Assembly: GCA_019637635.1 (NCBI GenBank)
Contig: JAHBVI010000013.1
Span: forward strand, 19,899 to 83,898
DNA: 64,000 nucleotides
Direction: 5' to 3'
From: Anaerolineae bacterium
GTDB taxonomy: Bacteria; Chloroflexota; Anaerolineae; Promineifilales; Promineifilaceae
The position numbers were made by a program, and so were the translations under genes. Below the pieces are notes generated by a model that did not search any database, was not told the origin of the DNA, and saw only the letters and a list, made by a program, of their open reading frames with translations. Positions 1 to 8,547 of this stretch are shown here, piece by piece. The number at the start of each line of letters is the position of its first letter. The stretch's first letter is position 1.

Positions 1-180
1 TTTTGGGTAGACCCCTATACTTTGCAGCCAGGCGACCTCTTTGTGCAGCAGCATCGCCTGACCCTGCCCCCGGACGCCCAACCGGCCACCGTCGCCTTCG
101 GCCTGTATGATCCGATGACAGGTGAACGGATATTGACGGACGACGGCCGTGACCATATCACGCTAGAGATTGGAGATTAG
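1..180 (+). CDS. C-terminal fragment of a GT-C-like membrane glycosyltransferase (5' end outside window)
   Basis: An open frame enters from the left edge and stops at TAG 178-180, giving about 59 residues. The text GLYDPMTGERILTDDG resembles the extreme C-terminal beta-sandwich of the glycosyltransferase at 13746-16010 (GMYDAATGQRQPLFVGG), so this is inferred to be the end of a paralogous protein. The last residues (LEIGD) and the stop codon are supplied by a copy of the 7-nt-period repeat. The next gene may start only 3 nt downstream, so the two could be co-transcribed. The catalytic part lies outside the window and cannot be judged. Confidence 0.6.
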   Translation, partial: FWVDPYTLQPGDLFVQQHRLTLPPDAQPATVAFGLYDPMTGERILTDDGRDHITLEIGD

Positions 181-192
181 AGATTGGAGATT
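165..192. repeat. 7-nt-period repeat (GATTGGA type)
   Basis: Four tandem variants of GATTGGA/GATTAGA. It provides the stop of the upstream fragment and the possible TTG start of the next gene. One arm only; no facing inverted arm is visible here. Confidence 0.8.
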
Positions 193-2487
193 GACAGAGT
201 CACCCCCTCACCCCCTCACCCCCTCACCCCCTCACTCTGGATCGTGTTGGCCGCGTTCCTGCTGCTGGCAGTGGCGGGCAGCGTGATCAATCCGCTCCAT
301 GAGGCCACAGACGAACTACGTCATTACCGTTTTGTGCAGCACATCGTCCAGTTGCACCGGCTGCCGGTGCAGGGGGAAATGCCCTGCCAGGCACAGGGGC
401 ATCACCCGCCGCTTTTTTATGCGCTGGGGGCGCTGACTACGTTCTGGATTGAGACGGGGCGGGAGGTGTGCGCCGAGCCGCCGCTCAACCCGTTCTGGCA
501 ATACCGCTACTGGGAAGTGGGGCGGGACAATAAAAACCTGTATCTGCATGGCGCGGATGAGGCGTTCCCCTGGCATGGCGAGGCGTTGGCGGCGCATATT
601 GTCCGTTTTGTCAATATTCTCATTGGCGCAGGGACAGTTGTGCTGACCTGGCTGCTGGCGCGGGTGATCTGGCCGGCACGGCCGTACCTGGCCCTCGGTT
701 CCGTCGCTTTTGTGGCCTTCAACCCCATGTTTGTGTTCATGTCCGGAGCGATTAACAATGATGTGATCGCGGCGTTGAGCGGCACGGCCGTACTCTATGC
801 CTGTGTCGTGCTGGTCAAATCCCCCACCGGGCTGAGCCGCCGTTGGGGAGTGGTGTTGGGCGGGTTATACGCGCTGGCGCTGATGAGCAAATTTAGCCTG
901 GCAGTCGTCGTAGTGTTGATTGCCGTCTCCGTAACCTATGTGGCCTGGCGCGATAAATCGTGGCGCTTGTGGCTGGAGGTGGCGCTGATTGCGGGGCTGG
1001 TCACGGCCGTGTTGGCCGGCTGGTGGTTTGCACGCAACCAACTGCTCTACGGCGAACCGACCGGCGTGGAACGGCTGACCGAACTGTGGGGGGTGCGCAA
1101 TCCGGCGGATAGTTGGGGATTAGCCATTCACGAACTGCCCTACACCTGGACGAGCCTGTGGGGGCGGTTTGGCTACGGCCAGATTCCGCTGCCGGAATGG
1201 ATGTACCTGGGGTTGCGCTGGCTGGTGGGTCTGGGTCTGGCGGGGCTGGCTGTACCTTTCCTGCGCCGCCAGTGGGCGGAACTGCGCCCGGCAGCCATGC
1301 CGCTGTTCCTGCTGGCGTTGGATGTGGCCCTGCTCTTTGCCGTCTTGTTCAACTATCTGCTCATCAGCCCGGCGGGGGCGATGGGCCGCTTCTTTTTCCC
1401 GGCGCTGCCGGCGCTGGCGATACTGACGTTTTATGGGTGGAGCCGGTGGGGGGGTTGGGTATGGGGAGATCGGAGATTGGAGATTGGAGATTCACCAATC
1501 TCCAATCTCCGATCTCCAATCTCCATTTTTGCCTGGATCATGAATGCACTCATGGCTTTGCTCACGGCCGTCGCCCTCTTTGGCTTTTTGCGCCCGGCCT
1601 ATGCCCGGCCGCCGGAATTTGCGGCCAATGCCCGTGTGCCCAACCCCACTAATGCCCAATTTGACGCCTTCGTCAACCTGCGCGGCTACGAACTGAGCGC
1701 CCAAACCGTGCAGCCGGGGGATGAATTGGTGGTGAAACTGTATTGGGAAGTGACCGGCCAACCGCCGGGCAACTACCTGCTCTTTGCCCATCTGATCAAT
1801 GGTGACGACCTGATGATCGCCCAGCGGGACACACATCCTGGCCTGGGCAACTTCCCCAGCAGCCAGTGGCGGGTGGGCGACCGCTTTGTGGATACGGTAC
1901 GCCTGCACATGCCAGAAACGATGATCGCCCCCGACGAAGCCACTCTGAGCATTGGCCTCTATGCCCCAGGCGCTTACCGGCTGGGCATCACCGCCGCTGA
2001 CGGAACAGGGATTGGAGATGCCCTGCCATTAGGCGCCATAAATTTACAGCCAGCGCCCGGAGATTTGCCCAATCCCTTGAACCAGAACTTGGATAACAAG
2101 CTGCGGCTGGTGGGGTATGAATATAACAATCGGGTGCTGCGCCCAGGGGATGTATTGGCTGTAACGCTGTATTGGCAGGCGGCGGCCCCCCTTGATCGTG
2201 ATTATGAAGTGGCGGTGGGTGTGTGTGATGATCCCTGCCCGGATTGGATGGGCGCAAGAGTCACGGCCGTGACCCCCATCACCCCTGCCGCTTCTACCCT
2301 ACAGCCACAACAGGTTATCTCGAATACCGTATTACTCTCATTACCTGGAAATCTGCCACCCGGCGTTTACTTAATTCACGTCGCCTTGATTGATCCCCTG
2401 ACAAAAGAACCACAAAATGTGTTGGCCGCCGATGGACACATCCTGGATGATCGCTTATTATTAGCCCAGATACGGATTGTTGAATAA
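184..2487 (+). CDS. GT-C-type membrane glycosyltransferase (PMT/ArnT/DUF2142-like)
   Basis: A 767-residue multi-spanning membrane protein. A first membrane segment (about residues 18-38) is followed by HEATDELRHY, the acidic first-loop signature expected of polyprenyl-phosphate-dependent GT-C enzymes, and then about ten hydrophobic segments to residue 480. The C-terminal 270 residues are soluble and contain two related beta-sandwich modules (LRGYELSAQTVQPGDEL near 500 and VGYEYNNRVLRPGDVL near 640). It is inferred to transfer a sugar from a lipid carrier outside the membrane; donor and acceptor are unknown. The TTG at 184 lies inside a repeat and has no good ribosome site, so the true start may be a GTG/TTG near 240-250. 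Residues about 428-448 (RRLEIGDSPISNLRSPIS) are an in-frame repeat hairpin. Paralogue of 13746-16010. Confidence 0.75.
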   Translation: MEIDRVTPSPPHPLTPSLWIVLAAFLLLAVAGSVINPLHEATDELRHYRFVQHIVQLHRLPVQGEMPCQAQGHHPPLFYALGALTTFWIETGREVCAEPPLNPFWQYRYWEVGRDNKNLYLHGADEAFPWHGEALAAHIVRFVNILIGAGTVVLTWLLARVIWPARPYLALGSVAFVAFNPMFVFMSGAINNDVIAALSGTAVLYACVVLVKSPTGLSRRWGVVLGGLYALALMSKFSLAVVVVLIAVSVTYVAWRDKSWRLWLEVALIAGLVTAVLAGWWFARNQLLYGEPTGVERLTELWGVRNPADSWGLAIHELPYTWTSLWGRFGYGQIPLPEWMYLGLRWLVGLGLAGLAVPFLRRQWAELRPAAMPLFLLALDVALLFAVLFNYLLISPAGAMGRFFFPALPALAILTFYGWSRWGGWVWGDRRLEIGDSPISNLRSPISIFAWIMNALMALLTAVALFGFLRPAYARPPEFAANARVPNPTNAQFDAFVNLRGYELSAQTVQPGDELVVKLYWEVTGQPPGNYLLFAHLINGDDLMIAQRDTHPGLGNFPSSQWRVGDRFVDTVRLHMPETMIAPDEATLSIGLYAPGAYRLGITAADGTGIGDALPLGAINLQPAPGDLPNPLNQNLDNKLRLVGYEYNNRVLRPGDVLAVTLYWQAAAPLDRDYEVAVGVCDDPCPDWMGARVTAVTPITPAASTLQPQQVISNTVLLSLPGNLPPGVYLIHVALIDPLTKEPQNVLAADGHILDDRLLLAQIRIVE
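1466..1524. repeat. 7-nt-period inverted repeat inside a coding sequence
   Basis: GATTGGA-type units followed by the facing GATCTCCAATCTCC arm, forming a long imperfect hairpin. It is in frame within the glycosyltransferase gene and encodes a polar loop between two predicted membrane segments. Confidence 0.85.
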
Positions 2488-2530
2488 AGCGGTAGACTGG
2501 TTGAGAGAGACCCAACAGGGTGTAATTTAG

Positions 2531-2590
2531 TAAGTGGGTAATTGAGTAATTGCGTAATTACCCAATTGCCCAATTACCCAATTACCCAAT
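2531..2590. repeat. 8-nt-period repeat (ACCCAATT type)
   Basis: AATTGAGTAATTGCGTAATTA faces several ACCCAATT units, forming an inverted pair directly upstream of the histidine kinase. The repeat ends two bases before the kinase GTG start. Same style as the element at 61803-61843. Confidence 0.8.
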
Positions 2591-2591
2591 A

Positions 2592-5500
2592 GTGACAGAA
2601 GAACGGCAAATTCGGCTCATCAGTGGGATTGTTACCATTGTTTTAGTTCTCAGTGGCGTTATTTTGTTGTCGCTGCCGTTCCTCACCTGGCGCTGGACGC
2701 AAATCCCCTTTTCTGGCATTTTGTTTGACCCTAATCTGGTGGTCAATGACAGCGGCGAAGAGTCCTGGCCGGCGCAGCAGGGCAGCGATGACGCCGCCTT
2801 TCCCGATCGGGTGGTAGCCATAGACGGGGCGCCGGTAGCCAATGTGGCCGAAGTACAGGCGGTGTTGGCGGCTAAAGCGGTGGGCAGCCTCGTCCCCTTC
2901 ACCCTGGTGCAACCGCCGCCAGACAGTGGCTTCCCCGCCCGTTTTGCCGAGACCGAACGCAGTAAAGATGTCTTATTGATCCCCATTACGCTGTGGGATT
3001 TGGGGGAGCAGTTCTGGCTCTTTTACATGACCGGGGTGATTATGTTGGTGATGGGGGTTTTGGTGTTTGGGCTACGGCCGTATACCGAAGCCGCCCAGGT
3101 TTTTGCCCTGCTCATGGCGTTTACCGCTCTGGCGGTGGGTTTGTTGTTTGATACCCGCACCACCCACTACTTCGTCCGCCTGTGGACGCTGGCCCTCTCG
3201 TTGACCTGCGGCCTGAGCGTCTGGCTGGCGGCCGTTTTCCCCCATCCCTCACGGCTGGTGTCCCGTTATCCCTTCGTCAAATGGTTTGTCTTGCTGCCCG
3301 GTCTGGCAGCCGGGCTGTGGGCGCAGTGGATTCTCTTTGATGCCCAGTCCCCCTGGGCTTTTGTCTATGGCTGGCGGCTCTTGTTCTTATTGAATGCGGT
3401 AGGGCTGCTCATCACCATCCTTATTATGGCATACCGGGCCACGCGGTCACCGTCGGCGCGCGTCCGGCAGCAGGCGCGGATTATTCTGGCCGGGGCGGTA
3501 GTAGGGTATGGCCCCATCATTCTTTACTTCATCACGGCCACCATCGGCATTGAAAACACCTGGTTTCCGCAGCTATTTTTTGTCCCCCTGATCGTGCTGT
3601 ATCCGGCTACCATCGGTTTTACCATCGTCCGCTACCGGTTGTGGAACACAGATGAGGTGCTGCGGCAGGGCATGACCTATGGGTTGTTGGTGGGGGTGCT
3701 GGTATTGGCGTTGGCCATTGTGCTGTTCAGCCTGACAGTGTTGGTTGGCCCGGTTTTGAACAACCCGGTGTTGATTACCCTGTTTATTGTGCTGGTGGTG
3801 CTGGTGGTGGAGCCGCTCAAGCGCCGGTTGCAGGTGGAGGTGGAAGAGCGTTTCCTGAAACAGCCGGCCGTGCTGGACAACATGCTGCGCGATTTCAACC
3901 GGGAATTGACAACGGCCGTCACCGAAGACCAGGTCGCCTCCATGATGCTGCTCTACGTGCGCACGGGCATTCCCGACGCCAATCCCGACCTGTACCTGCC
4001 CGATGGCGAAATGAGCGTCTACCGCAGCTATTACGGCAGCAACGACGTGCTGGTGGGCGCCGATTCTCCGCTTATCGCCGCCCTGAAACGGATGCACGGC
4101 GCCATTGACCTGACCGAAGAACGCACCTGGCCGCCCGTCTTTCAACAAGAAGCCGAGATTATCCGCACAATGGAAACGGCCGTACTCGTGCCCATGTACA
4201 ACGAACAAGACCTGCTCGGCTGGCTCACCCTCTCCCCCAAAGGCAACAACCAGCTTTACAACCAGTCTGAACTGGCCTATGTGGCCTCCCTGGCCGACCA
4301 TTCCCTCATCGGCTTTGAACGCGCCAGCGTCGTCCGCAGCCTGGAAGCCCGCGTCTACGAACAAGACATGCTCAGCCAGTTCTCCCAGGCGCTCAACTTT
4401 ACCCTGACCCTGGACGACATGATGGAACTGGTCTGCACCAATTACGAGCGCCTCTTTAACCTGCGTGACTTCTTTATCTATTTGTGGGACGCTGACACCA
4501 ATCAAAACTACACCGCCTTTTATCTGGAAGATGGCGAGCGGCATGAAGAACGGGAAGGGATTACCCAGATTGTAACCGACCCGCGTATCCTGGGAGTTTT
4601 TGACCGGGGCCAGTTTGTTACTGGCAAATTTGAGGCCGGTAATACCTGGATGGCCGCTCCCCTCAAAGCCGGGCGCGATACACTCGGCGTCATCTACACC
4701 TACCACCGCAGCCCGGACATCACCCTGCGCCCCCGGCAGCGGCAGCTCTTCCTCACCCTGGCCGACCAGACCGCCACCGCCCTGGCCCGTCTGGAAACAA
4801 ACCGCCAATTGCAGGCGCGAGCGCAGCAGCTTGAGGTGATCAACCAGGTCACGTTTTCGCTGGCAACCACCATGGACCTGGCTGTTTTGCTGGAATTGAT
4901 TCTGGACAAAGCCATGCAGTTGTTAGATACCGAAGCAGGCACGTTCATGGTCACCGACCTGGATAATGGCGAATTAGAATTCCGGGTGGCGCGCGGCCCG
5001 GCCAGTGAAGGGTTGGTGGGCAAACGGCTGCCGACCGGCACCGGGTTGGTGGGCACGGCCGCGCGCACCGGACTGCCCATTATTGTGAATGACGCGCGGG
5101 AAGATAAACGCTGGTATGACGAATTGGAGCAAGACACCACCTTCCGGGCGCGGGCGCTGCTGACCGTGCCGCTGATGCGGTATAACACCGCCTGGGGCAT
5201 TATCCAACTGATCAACAAACGCAACGGCGCGCCATTTACCGAAGAAGACCAGAATTTGCTGCTTACCTTTGCCAGCCAGGCGGTGGTGGCTATGGAAAAC
5301 GCGCGGCTTTTGGCGCAAACGGATGAGGCGCTGCGTAAGAGCGTTAATGAGTTGTCGCTGCTCACCCAGCTTGACCGGGACTTGAACACCTCGCTTGACC
5401 TGGCGACGGTGATGAATCTGGCGCTGGATCGCACGCTGGCGATTTTTAATGGGTCGGCCGGGGCGATCTTGCTGGTGGATGAAGACGGCCGTCCGCAACG

Positions 5501-6563
5501 CCTGATTCATCGCAACTATGACCCCGCCTTCACCCTGGACGATCTCACGGCCGAAAGTGGGCTGGTGGGCAAAACTATCGCCAGCCGCCAGCCCTACGTG
5601 GCCGCCAATGTCCACGAAGAAGAGGGGTACATCGCCGCCAGTTTTGCTACCCATTCGCAAATGTCATTGCCGCTGCTGCACAAACAAAAACTGATCGGGG
5701 TGATGGTGATTGAGAGCGACCGGCTGGATGCGTTTGATGAGGAGATGGTGGAAACGGCCGTGCGTATTACCAACCACGCCGCCATCGCCATTGCCAACGC
5801 CGTCCTGGTGGAGCAGGTGAATGCCGCCAATGAGGCCAAGTCAGACTTTGTGAGCATGGTCTCTCACGAACTCAAGACCCCGATGACCTCCGTAAAAGGG
5901 TATACCGATTTACTGCTCTCCGGCATGACCGGCCAACTGAGCGACCAGCAGCGCGGCTTTCTGGAGACAATTGCCGCCAACATCCGCCGCATGAGCCAGC
6001 AAATTCAAGACCTGACCGATATTTCCCGCATTGAAACCGGCAAACTGCACGTTACCCTGACGCCAACCTCGCTGGTTGAAGTGGTGAACGAAACGCTGCA
6101 AATTATCCAGGGGCCGTTTGATGAAAAGGGGATTCGTTTACATCTGCACCTGCCGGAAGATTTACCGCTGGTGGTAGCCGATAAGGGGCGGCTGGTGCAG
6201 GTACTCACCAACCTGCTCAGTAATGCCGGCAAGTATTCGCCGCCAGAAACAGATGTGGAACTCTGTTTTGAAACGCGCCTGATGCCCAACGGCAAAAATG
6301 AGCGCGTCACGCCCATGGTGGTTTGTTCGGTGCGCGATCATGGTTTTGGCATTTCGGCCGAAGACCGAAAAAAGCTGTTCACCAAGTTTTTCCGCTCCGA
6401 AGACCCCAACATCCGCCAGGCCAAAGGCACCGGCCTGGGGCTGTCTATTACCAAAGGGATTGTGGAACTGCACCAGGGTGAGATGTGGGTGGAGAGCGAA
6501 CTGGGGCAGGGCACCACGTTTACCTTCACCGTGCCCCAGGTGGGACTATTAGAGCGTAGGTAA
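2592..6563 (+). CDS. Membrane multi-GAF sensor histidine kinase with PDZ-like periplasmic segment
   Basis: About 1323 residues starting at GTG 2592 (TEERQIRLIS); an open frame extends 14 codons further up but only through repeat DNA. Order: one membrane helix (about 8-30), a PDZ-like segment around VVAIDGAPVANVAEV (about 50-130), a block of seven or so membrane helices (135-395), a first sensory region (400-600), then GAF-type domains at roughly 620-750, 770-905 and 920-1072. The HisKA motif SHELKTP follows with the phospho-accepting His near 1092, then an HATPase with N box (LTNLLSNAGKYS), G1 (VRDHGFGIS) and G2 (KGTGLGLSITKG). No receiver domain and no response regulator is encoded nearby, so its partner is elsewhere. 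The signal sensed is unknown. Confidence 0.9.
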   Translation: MTEERQIRLISGIVTIVLVLSGVILLSLPFLTWRWTQIPFSGILFDPNLVVNDSGEESWPAQQGSDDAAFPDRVVAIDGAPVANVAEVQAVLAAKAVGSLVPFTLVQPPPDSGFPARFAETERSKDVLLIPITLWDLGEQFWLFYMTGVIMLVMGVLVFGLRPYTEAAQVFALLMAFTALAVGLLFDTRTTHYFVRLWTLALSLTCGLSVWLAAVFPHPSRLVSRYPFVKWFVLLPGLAAGLWAQWILFDAQSPWAFVYGWRLLFLLNAVGLLITILIMAYRATRSPSARVRQQARIILAGAVVGYGPIILYFITATIGIENTWFPQLFFVPLIVLYPATIGFTIVRYRLWNTDEVLRQGMTYGLLVGVLVLALAIVLFSLTVLVGPVLNNPVLITLFIVLVVLVVEPLKRRLQVEVEERFLKQPAVLDNMLRDFNRELTTAVTEDQVASMMLLYVRTGIPDANPDLYLPDGEMSVYRSYYGSNDVLVGADSPLIAALKRMHGAIDLTEERTWPPVFQQEAEIIRTMETAVLVPMYNEQDLLGWLTLSPKGNNQLYNQSELAYVASLADHSLIGFERASVVRSLEARVYEQDMLSQFSQALNFTLTLDDMMELVCTNYERLFNLRDFFIYLWDADTNQNYTAFYLEDGERHEEREGITQIVTDPRILGVFDRGQFVTGKFEAGNTWMAAPLKAGRDTLGVIYTYHRSPDITLRPRQRQLFLTLADQTATALARLETNRQLQARAQQLEVINQVTFSLATTMDLAVLLELILDKAMQLLDTEAGTFMVTDLDNGELEFRVARGPASEGLVGKRLPTGTGLVGTAARTGLPIIVNDAREDKRWYDELEQDTTFRARALLTVPLMRYNTAWGIIQLINKRNGAPFTEEDQNLLLTFASQAVVAMENARLLAQTDEALRKSVNELSLLTQLDRDLNTSLDLATVMNLALDRTLAIFNGSAGAILLVDEDGRPQRLIHRNYDPAFTLDDLTAESGLVGKTIASRQPYVAANVHEEEGYIAASFATHSQMSLPLLHKQKLIGVMVIESDRLDAFDEEMVETAVRITNHAAIAIANAVLVEQVNAANEAKSDFVSMVSHELKTPMTSVKGYTDLLLSGMTGQLSDQQRGFLETIAANIRRMSQQIQDLTDISRIETGKLHVTLTPTSLVEVVNETLQIIQGPFDEKGIRLHLHLPEDLPLVVADKGRLVQVLTNLLSNAGKYSPPETDVELCFETRLMPNGKNERVTPMVVCSVRDHGFGISAEDRKKLFTKFFRSEDPNIRQAKGTGLGLSITKGIVELHQGEMWVESELGQGTTFTFTVPQVGLLERR

Positions 6564-6580
6564 ATCGTGGGCTGTGGTAA

Positions 6581-6608
6581 TTGACACGGCCGTACTATCA
6601 GTTATACT
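6581..6608 (+). promoter_or_regulatory. Sigma70-type promoter TTGACA-N16-TATACT
   Basis: A perfect -35 TTGACA at 6581-6586 and -10 TATACT at 6603-6608 are separated by 16 nt. The spacer contains one ACGGCCGT. The expected start of transcription falls at about 6615, on the A of an ATG. It would drive a short transcript ending at the terminator 6669-6695, with readthrough to the SWIM gene. Confidence 0.7.
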
Positions 6609-6614
6609 TGGCGC

Positions 6615-6668
6615 ATGATTGACAAAACAATTTCAGAAACAAATCTGAAAGGTTTGAATTGGTCTTAA
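6615..6668 (+). CDS. Candidate leaderless 17-residue micro-ORF (or small RNA)
   Basis: ATG 6615 begins MIDKTISETNLKGLNWS and stops at TAA 6666-6668. The -10 box ends 6 nt before the ATG, so transcription would start on or next to the start codon, as in leaderless mRNAs. The stop codon abuts the terminator stem at 6669. The RNA also contains a small hairpin (TTTCAG/CTGAAA). The promoter and terminator are seen directly; that the peptide is made is inference. Alternatives are a non-coding small RNA, or an attenuator controlling the SWIM gene 60 nt downstream. Confidence 0.35.
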   Translation: MIDKTISETNLKGLNWS

Positions 6669-6695
6669 ACGCACGCATTTGGCGTGCGTTTTTTG
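6669..6695 (+). terminator. Rho-independent terminator
   Basis: An 8-bp perfect stem ACGCACGC/GCGTGCGT (6669-6676, 6682-6689) with a 5-nt loop, followed by TTTTT. Confidence 0.85.
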
Positions 6696-6730
6696 TTTTA
6701 TCAACCCCTAATGCAGAGAGGAGCGTGTAA

Positions 6731-6979
6731 ATGGACTACGGAATGATTGGCAAAATTGAGAAGGCAAAGTTTTATGCAGCCGAACCGGAACGGTTCCATT
6801 TTGATTCGTTCTCGGTGCGTCTGGAAGGAGATAACGGTCAGGAACACCGCGTCACTTACGATGCGGGCAAGTGGGATTGTGATTGCAGTTTCTTCCACAC
6901 ACGCGGTTTTTGCAGCCACACCATGGCGTTGGAAAGAGTGCTGGGACAGATGCTTTCCACTCCGGTATGGGCTACCTGA
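6731..6979 (+). CDS. Small stand-alone SWIM zinc-finger protein
   Basis: 82 residues with good ribosome site AGAGAGGAG ahead of ATG 6731. The second half holds WDCDCSFFHTRGFCSHTM, matching the SWIM zinc-finger pattern CxC...CxH. SWIM domains are known to bind DNA or protein partners, usually as part of SWI2/SNF2 proteins, MuDR transposases or RAD51-associated factors; here the domain is almost the whole protein. It is bracketed by terminators (6669-6695 and 7018-7045), so it is transcribed alone or by readthrough of the first terminator. Its partner is unknown. Confidence 0.85.
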   Translation: MDYGMIGKIEKAKFYAAEPERFHFDSFSVRLEGDNGQEHRVTYDAGKWDCDCSFFHTRGFCSHTMALERVLGQMLSTPVWAT

Positions 6980-7017
6980 TCTGGCTTTCCGGACAGCAAA
7001 AAATTGAATGAAACCAC

Positions 7018-7045
7018 AAGCCCGGCCAGATGGCCGGGCTTTTTA
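7018..7045 (+). terminator. Rho-independent terminator after SWIM gene
   Basis: An 11-bp stem AAGCCCGGCCA/TGGCCGGGCTT (7018-7028, 7031-7041) with a 2-nt loop runs into a T tract. Confidence 0.9.
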
Positions 7046-7073
7046 TTTACTTGAAAATCCTTCCCGCCGGGCG

Positions 7074-7145
7074 TACCATTCAGGAAGCATTATTGGTGGT
7101 TTAAGGAGACAACACGGGCAGCAGCCCACCCACATAAATGAAAAC
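7074..7145 (+). repeat. Paired leader element, copy 1
   Basis: TACCATTCAGG (7074-7084) followed at 42 nt by GGGCAGCAGCCC (7116-7127, able to fold as GGGC-AGCA-GCCC) and a conserved AAATGAAAA tail. The same three blocks recur at 8403-8465. It sits upstream of the aminotransferase. It matches no riboswitch I recognise. A short inverted repeat (ACAAGTTG/CAACTTG) lies just downstream at about 7152-7169. Confidence 0.5.
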
Positions 7146-7197
7146 CGAAGGACAAGTTGCCAACTTGCCCTATATTCCCAAAGGAGTTAACCAGAAC

Positions 7198-8343
7198 ATG
7201 TTCTCAATTAACGAAACCCATCGCTTTTTTGCCCCCCAACTGGATGTGCCACCGCGCCTGCTGCTTGGCCCCGGCCCTTCCAATGCCCACCCCCGCGTTT
7301 TGCAGGCCATTGCCATGCCCCAAATAGGCCATCTGGACCCGGCTTTCATCCAGGTGATGAACGATATTCAGGAGATGCTGCGCTACGCCTGGCAGACGGA
7401 TAACCCCTTCACCTTACCCGTCAGCGGCACCGGCAGCGCGGCCATGGAAGCGGCCATCGCCAACCTGGTGGAGCCGGGTGATGTTGTTCTCATCGGCGTC
7501 ATCGGCTACTTTGGCGAGCGGTTGGTGGAGATGGCCTCGCGTTATGGTGCGGATGTGCGTCGCATAGATAAATCCTGGGGCGAAGTTTTTACGCTGGAGG
7601 AAATCCGGCAAGGCGTGGAAACGCATCGCCCGGCGCTGCTGGCGCTGGTTCATGCGGAAACGTCTACCGGCGCCTTGCAGCCGATGGATGGCGTGGGCGA
7701 CCTGTGCCGCGCCCACGACTGCCTGCTGCTGATTGATACCGTCACCAGCCTGGGCACCACGCCCATCTTTTTGGATGCGTGGGGTGTGGATGCCGCCTAT
7801 TCCTGTTCGCAAAAGGGGCTAAGCTGCCCACCCGGTGCCTCCCCGTTTACATTGGGAGAACGGGCGCTGGCAAAACTGCACGGCCGTCGCACCAAAGTCG
7901 CTAACTGGTATCTGGATATGTCCATTCTCAGCCAGTATTGGGACGGCAAAACGCGCAGCTACCACCATACCGCCCCCATCAACTCCATGTACGCCGCGCG
8001 CGAGGGGCTGCGGCTGGTGGTGGAAGAAGGGCTGGCCGCCCGGTGGGCGCGTCACCAGGCTAACGTCGAGCGGCTATGGGAGGGGTTGACGGAATTAGAC
8101 CTGGCCTGCCACGTCAACGACCCGGCCCACCGCATTCCGGCATTGACCACCGTTCGCGTACCGGCGGAAATAGATGCACGGGACACGGCCGTGCGCCTGC
8201 TTAACAACTACAACATTGAAATTGCCGGCGGTTTTGGCCCGTTGGCGGGCAAAGTATGGCGCATCGGCCTCATGGGCCACAACAGCCGCCCCGAAAACGT
8301 CACCCTGCTCCTCGCCGCCCTAAAAGAAATTTTGGGCCGGTAA
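7198..8343 (+). CDS. PLP-dependent alanine/serine-glyoxylate aminotransferase family protein
   Basis: 381 residues; ATG 7198 is chosen because AAAGGAG lies 11 nt upstream, although the frame stays open to 7138. Class V aminotransferase fold: GPGPSNAHPRVLQA near residue 22, SGTGSAAMEAAIANL (PLP phosphate loop) near 80, DTVTSLG near 180, and the PLP lysine in CSQKGLSCPPG near 205. Members interconvert serine or alanine with glyoxylate or pyruvate in the cytosol. No photorespiratory or methylotrophic neighbours are present, so the exact substrate cannot be fixed. Both sides carry the GGGCAGCAGCCC leader element. Confidence 0.9.
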   Translation: MFSINETHRFFAPQLDVPPRLLLGPGPSNAHPRVLQAIAMPQIGHLDPAFIQVMNDIQEMLRYAWQTDNPFTLPVSGTGSAAMEAAIANLVEPGDVVLIGVIGYFGERLVEMASRYGADVRRIDKSWGEVFTLEEIRQGVETHRPALLALVHAETSTGALQPMDGVGDLCRAHDCLLLIDTVTSLGTTPIFLDAWGVDAAYSCSQKGLSCPPGASPFTLGERALAKLHGRRTKVANWYLDMSILSQYWDGKTRSYHHTAPINSMYAAREGLRLVVEEGLAARWARHQANVERLWEGLTELDLACHVNDPAHRIPALTTVRVPAEIDARDTAVRLLNNYNIEIAGGFGPLAGKVWRIGLMGHNSRPENVTLLLAALKEILGR

Positions 8344-8402
8344 ATAGCCGATCACACCCTTTTTGCACCTTTTTGGCGCTGTTGGCGGCTGTTTCACTCT
8401 TT

Positions 8403-8465
8403 TACCATTCAGGCTGGCGTAATTGCAGAAAACTTCATGGGCAGCAGCCCACACAACAAATGAAA
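8403..8465 (+). repeat. Paired leader element, copy 2
   Basis: Repeats TACCATTCAGG (8403-8413) and GGGCAGCAGCCC (8439-8450) plus AAATGAAAA, as at 7074-7145, here upstream of the small membrane protein genes. Confidence 0.5.
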
Positions 8466-8520
8466 ATCGTTCGTAGTAGGCACTTTAGTGCCGTCATAAG
8501 GCGATAAAGTACCTGCTAGA
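8466..8520. repeat. GTAGTAGGC-type hairpin repeat, divergent copy
   Basis: GTAGTAGGCACTTTAGTGCC and a following GGCGATAAAGTACCTGCT form an imperfect hairpin related to the elements at 40951-41000 and 62960-63014. Confidence 0.6.
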
Positions 8521-8547
8521 AACATTTTCGCAAAGGAGGGAAACGAA

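Noticed and set aside
3573..4808. Long open frame on the minus strand opposite the histidine kinase
   Set aside because: It mirrors a well-supported gene, lacks a ribosome site and family motifs, and arises from third-codon GC bias. The same applies to minus-strand frames at 28051-29502, 24801-25988 and 38165-39265.
7008..7190. Short open frame between SWIM gene and aminotransferase
   Set aside because: It runs through the terminator and the leader element, has no ribosome site, and shows no protein-like pattern.
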